This document shows, piece after piece, positions 54,691 through 56,990 of a stretch of DNA of 56,990 bases; the stretch's first letter is position 1; each line of letters opens with the position of its first letter. The DNA is taken from positions 1 to 56,990 of the forward strand of contig JACKBR010000030.1 of the NCBI GenBank assembly GCA_020634495.1, read 5' to 3'. Below the pieces are notes generated by a model. It was not told where the DNA came from and made no database searches. It saw nothing but the letters and a program-made list of their open reading frames with translations. Made by a program: the position numbers and the translations under genes. The DNA comes from Ardenticatenaceae bacterium (GTDB lineage: Bacteria; Chloroflexota; Anaerolineae; Promineifilales; Promineifilaceae).

Positions 54691-55809
54691 TCAATTTTGT
54701 TCGGAAACGGCCGTTTCCCTAAAATGTCCGTTTGTATGCGCCTCAAACGCCTGAGCGCTGGCCTGCACCGCTTTGTTCTGCGGCGGTTCCCAGCCTTGCA
54801 AATGGGTTTGGGCCAAATCTATGTATAACTTTAGTTGAGCATCACTGTCGTTGAGGCAGGGAATGTATTGGTACTGCTTGCCGCCCGCTTCCAGGAAAAT
54901 CTCCTTGTTTTGCTCGGCCATCTCTTCCAGCGTCTCCAGGCAGTCCACAGCAAAGCCGGGGCAAAGGGTATCGACGCTTTCCAGGCCATCGTGGGCCCAC
55001 TGTTCCAGCGTTTTGTCGGTGTAGGGCTGGAGCCATTCTTCGGGGCCAAAGCGGGATTGGAAACAGACTTGATAGTCGTCTTTTTCTAATTGCAACGTCT
55101 CGGAAACGAGCCGGGCGGTTTTCTGGCAGAAACAGTAGTAGGGATCGCCCTTGGCAAAATAGCTTTGGGGAATGCCGTGGAAGGAGTAGAGCAGTTTGGC
55201 AGAACGGCCGTGTTCATTCCAATAATCCCGAATGCTGTCGGCCAACGCCTGGATGTACAGCGGGTTGTCGTGGTAATCATTCACGGTGCGCAGCTCAGGC
55301 ATCCAGCGGTAGCGGCGCAGTTCATCAAACACAATGTCGTAGATGGTGGCGGTGGTGGTGGCGGAGTATTGCGGGAAGAGTGGCAGCACCAAAATGCGCT
55401 GCACGTTGGCGGTGCGGAATTCGGCCAACTTTTCTTTGATGGAAGGACGGCCGTAGCGCATGGCCAGCTTCACCAGAAGGTTGTCGCCCCACTCAGCCTG
55501 CAATTCCGCTTGCAGCTTGTCGGCAAGGCTTTGCGAGTAGAGCAAAAGCGGCGAGCCACCTTCTTTCCAGATGGAGGCATACAGTTTGGCCGACTTTTTG
55601 GGGCGGACGTTGAGGATAATGCCGTTGAGGATAGGTTTCCACAACCAGGCGGGCCATTCAATCACGCGGGGATCGCCTAAGAATTGTTTGAGATACGGCC
55701 GTAGCCCTTTGGCAGTTGGTTCTTCCGGTGTGCCCAAATTGACCAATAAAATACCCGTTCGCTGTGGCTCCCCATGGGCGTACGCCGATTGTCCTATGTA
55801 CCTTGTCAT
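54691..55809 (-). CDS. hemH: Ferrochelatase
   Basis: The protein has about 372 residues from ATG 55809, which has GAGGAG five bases upstream. G-I-L-L-V-N-L-G-T-P, YSQSLADKLQAEL, VLPLFPQYSATTTATIYD, L-L-Y-S-F-H-G-I-P with the active-site His, CFQSRFGPEEWLQPYTDKTL and C-P-G-F-A-V-D-C-L-E-T-L-E-E are all family signatures. It inserts ferrous iron into protoporphyrin IX. It is the first gene of the hem run, after a promoter at 55945-55973 and a 130-base AT-rich leader. Confidence 0.96.
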   Translation of the reverse strand: MTRYIGQSAYAHGEPQRTGILLVNLGTPEEPTAKGLRPYLKQFLGDPRVIEWPAWLWKPILNGIILNVRPKKSAKLYASIWKEGGSPLLLYSQSLADKLQAELQAEWGDNLLVKLAMRYGRPSIKEKLAEFRTANVQRILVLPLFPQYSATTTATIYDIVFDELRRYRWMPELRTVNDYHDNPLYIQALADSIRDYWNEHGRSAKLLYSFHGIPQSYFAKGDPYYCFCQKTARLVSETLQLEKDDYQVCFQSRFGPEEWLQPYTDKTLEQWAHDGLESVDTLCPGFAVDCLETLEEMAEQNKEIFLEAGGKQYQYIPCLNDSDAQLKLYIDLAQTHLQGWEPPQNKAVQASAQAFEAHTNGHFRETAVSEQN

Positions 55810-55944
55810 GTAGCTCCTCTTCCTATTTTCTTCTTCAGTGTGGTGCAAAGGTATGTGGATTTCGTTGCAGGAATCGTGTTGAAATCTACGCAAAAACCTA
55901 AATAATTGCAAATAAATCTATGCAAATCTATGCAGCACGCGGCT

Positions 55945-55973
55945 ATTTTACTAACTTGATCAAGGGGCGTCAA
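55945..55973 (-). promoter_or_regulatory. Promoter of the hem operon with palindromic spacer
   Basis: On the minus strand TTGACG (55973-55968), a 17-base spacer and TAAAAT (55950-55945) precede hemH. The spacer contains the perfect palindrome CTTGATCAAG (55955-55964), a plausible repressor site. The leader then carries GCATAGATTT twice and GCGTAGATTT once. Confidence 0.6.
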
Positions 55974-56109
55974 CCGGATTTAGAAACATAGGAAGAATGT
56001 CACAAATTGCTTATGATGGTTGGCAGGTATGTTTATTTTTAGCCAGGCAAGGTATCATTGCACAGAGCATCCACAATCGTGTTGGGACGTCAAAAAAGCC
56101 TCAGTTCCC

Positions 56110-56210
56110 GGCCTTGTCTTTCTGAGTGAAACGAAGAATCCCTCTGAGGATGGCTTGGCTCAAACTGGATTAGGCTCGCAGGGATTCTTCGCCAAAAGCG
56201 GCTCAGAATG
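56110..56210. repeat. Inverted element GAAGAATCCCTC...GAGGATTCTTC type
   Basis: AACGAAGAATCCCTCTGAGG (about 56129-56148) is followed by CGCAGGGATTCTTCG and a CTCAGAATGGCA tail. Similar words are at 43350-43450. The rest of the 55810-56256 gap holds the hem promoter and leader only. Confidence 0.5.
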
Positions 56211-56256
56211 GCAATTTTTGGATCGCCTGCTGAAATTACCCAACTGATTTTTCAAC

Positions 56257-56990
56257 CTACAAACCAGGGTCAAATTGCAGCAGCGAAAGGTAAAACACGG
56301 CCGTTTCTTCCGCAATCTTCTCCCAGCTAAACTGTTTGGCTAACTGGGCCGCCCCCTGCCCCAATTTTTTACACAGCTCCGCGTTGTTGGTGAGGGTTTG
56401 TACGGCCGTTTGCAAAGCCGCCACATCATCCACTGGCACCAAACAACAATTTTCGCCCGCATCCAGCTGGGGCGTGGGCGTCGTTGGCGTGGTGGTGATA
56501 AGCGGACGGCCGTGGGCCAGTGCCGCCATGAGCGTGCCGCGCCGCAGCGAAGCGCCATCTTTGTAGGGCATCACCAGCAGGTCTGCCGCCTGCAAATGGG
56601 CCGAGACGCGGGCATCGCTCAGGAAGCCGGTCCAGTGCACCCGCTCGGCCACGCCTAACGCCTCAATTTGCGCCCGCAGCCCAGCCAAAAACGCCTCGTT
56701 GTTGGCGCTGTCGCTCGCCCCCGTTTGCCCACCAATGAAGACGAGATGGAAACGGCCGTCCAGCCCAGCCAGCGCCTCAAGCAGCACATCCGCCCCTTTG
56801 CTCTCATTCAAAAAGCCAAAATAACCCAACAAAACATCGTCCGAATCCAGCCCCAAACCCTGGCGAATCTCGCCAATTTCAATATGGTTCGTAGGATGAA
56901 CTGAAATATTGCTGCCAATGGCAATCTCAGTCATCAACTTCTCCCTCTGCGCCTCCGCGCCTCTGCGTTGCGTTTTTTCTGGAGATTGGA
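56257..56990 (-). CDS. GT4-family glycosyltransferase, partial (runs off the right edge)
   Basis: The visible part covers the C-terminal Rossmann domain. VLLGYFGFLNESKGADVLLE, V-H-W-T-G-F-L-S-D, L-L-V-M-P-Y-K-D-G-A-S-L-R-R-G-T-L and C-C-L-V-P are typical of GT4 enzymes, which transfer sugar from a nucleotide donor. A TTG/ATG pair at 56937/56934 could be taken as a start. However, the frame stays open to the edge, and the first residues (A-I-G-S-N-I) belong to the middle of such proteins, so the N-terminal domain lies beyond the window. The upstream codons (56943-56970) are CAGAGG-type repeat DNA in frame. Confidence 0.85.
   Translation of the reverse strand, partial: QSPEKTQRRGAEAQREKLMTEIAIGSNISVHPTNHIEIGEIRQGLGLDSDDVLLGYFGFLNESKGADVLLEALAGLDGRFHLVFIGGQTGASDSANNEAFLAGLRAQIEALGVAERVHWTGFLSDARVSAHLQAADLLVMPYKDGASLRRGTLMAALAHGRPLITTTPTTPTPQLDAGENCCLVPVDDVAALQTAVQTLTNNAELCKKLGQGAAQLAKQFSWEKIAEETAVFYLSLLQFDPGL

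Larger units (their letters stand above)
448..56758. repeat. Highly iterated palindrome ACGGCCGT, about 120 copies across the window
   Basis: The exact octamer ACGGCCGT, usually extended to AACGGCCGTT and often to GAAACGGCCGTTTC, recurs roughly every 470 bases. Counting by eye gives about 120 copies; base composition predicts one to two. Examples are 448-455, 8660, 9181, 12944, 18597, 21319, 40815, 49695 and 56751. Copies lie in genes, in spacers and in the valS leader. Near-cognates TCGGCCGT (1342, 11328, 47887) and ACGGCCGC (6396, 13380, 28788) also occur. Being a palindrome it reads the same on both strands. It is not a mobile element with conserved flanks, since only the short core is conserved. 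Confidence 0.95.

Noticed and set aside
55955..55973. FNR/CRP-type site (TTGATCAAGGGGCGTCAA) upstream of hemH
   Set aside because: The half-sites TTGAT and GTCAA are eight bases apart instead of four and the second does not match; the symmetric part is only CTTGATCAAG.
1..56990. tRNA, rRNA, insertion sequences and integrases
   Set aside because: Scanned for cloverleaf-like cores (GGTTCGA-type) and transposase motifs by eye; none convincing was found. A proper tRNA or profile search was not possible.

Overview
The window looks like a chromosomal segment of a Chloroflexota bacterium (Anaerolineae-like; inferred from gene style, not from a marker gene). Pointers are lipoproteins with long Thr/Pro linkers, WD40-like propeller proteins, large GT39-type membrane glycosyltransferases with C-terminal beta domains, a ClpC ATPase, a T-box leader and a zinc-type HemB. 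Almost all genes lie on the minus strand. No rRNA, tRNA, CRISPR array, transposase or prophage was recognised.

Layout: 1-650 is the 5' end of valS with its promoter and T-box leader. 650-2411 holds a DUF454 protein, a methyltransferase and a membrane-anchored cyclophilin. 2522-7749 holds two large paralogous membrane-anchored propeller proteins, one of them broken. 7836-17349 is an envelope block: SLT lytic transglycosylase lipoprotein, two paralogous membrane coiled-coil proteins, a shortened periplasmic-binding-type lipoprotein, MltG, RuvX, a Nudix hydrolase and a baseplate-J-domain membrane protein. 17424-20441 is alaS behind what reads as a complete ribosome-mediated attenuator: a 28-residue Ala-rich leader peptide followed by mutually exclusive hairpins. 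Then come a lipoprotein, lplA, a receiver-histidine kinase, an M23 peptidase, three GT39-type membrane genes (one wrecked, one with a single frameshift), an S1-domain protein, clpC, a LysM lipoprotein, a Ser/Thr kinase fused to a caspase-like domain, a frameshifted O-antigen ligase, a MazG-like protein and another broken GT39-type gene.

45983-55809 is a haem biosynthesis cluster transcribed as hemH-hemN-hemA-hemC-hemD-hemB-hemE and then hemL, with a vapBC toxin-antitoxin pair set in the opposite direction between hemE and hemL. It covers glutamyl-tRNA to haem except glutamyl-tRNA synthetase and protoporphyrinogen oxidase. The window ends in a partial GT4 glycosyltransferase.

Two genome-scale signals overlie all this. 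First, the palindrome ACGGCCGT occurs about 120 times (counted by eye), where one or two are expected, in coding and non-coding DNA alike. It writes recurrent peptides (TAV, NGR/DGR, RPF) into unrelated proteins and resembles the cyanobacterial HIP1 phenomenon with a different word. Second, most intergenic gaps carry hairpins built from short imperfect tandem words (several families), some of which also sit inside reading frames. Several genes, including hemL, carry frameshifts; whether these are real mutations or assembly errors cannot be decided from the sequence alone.
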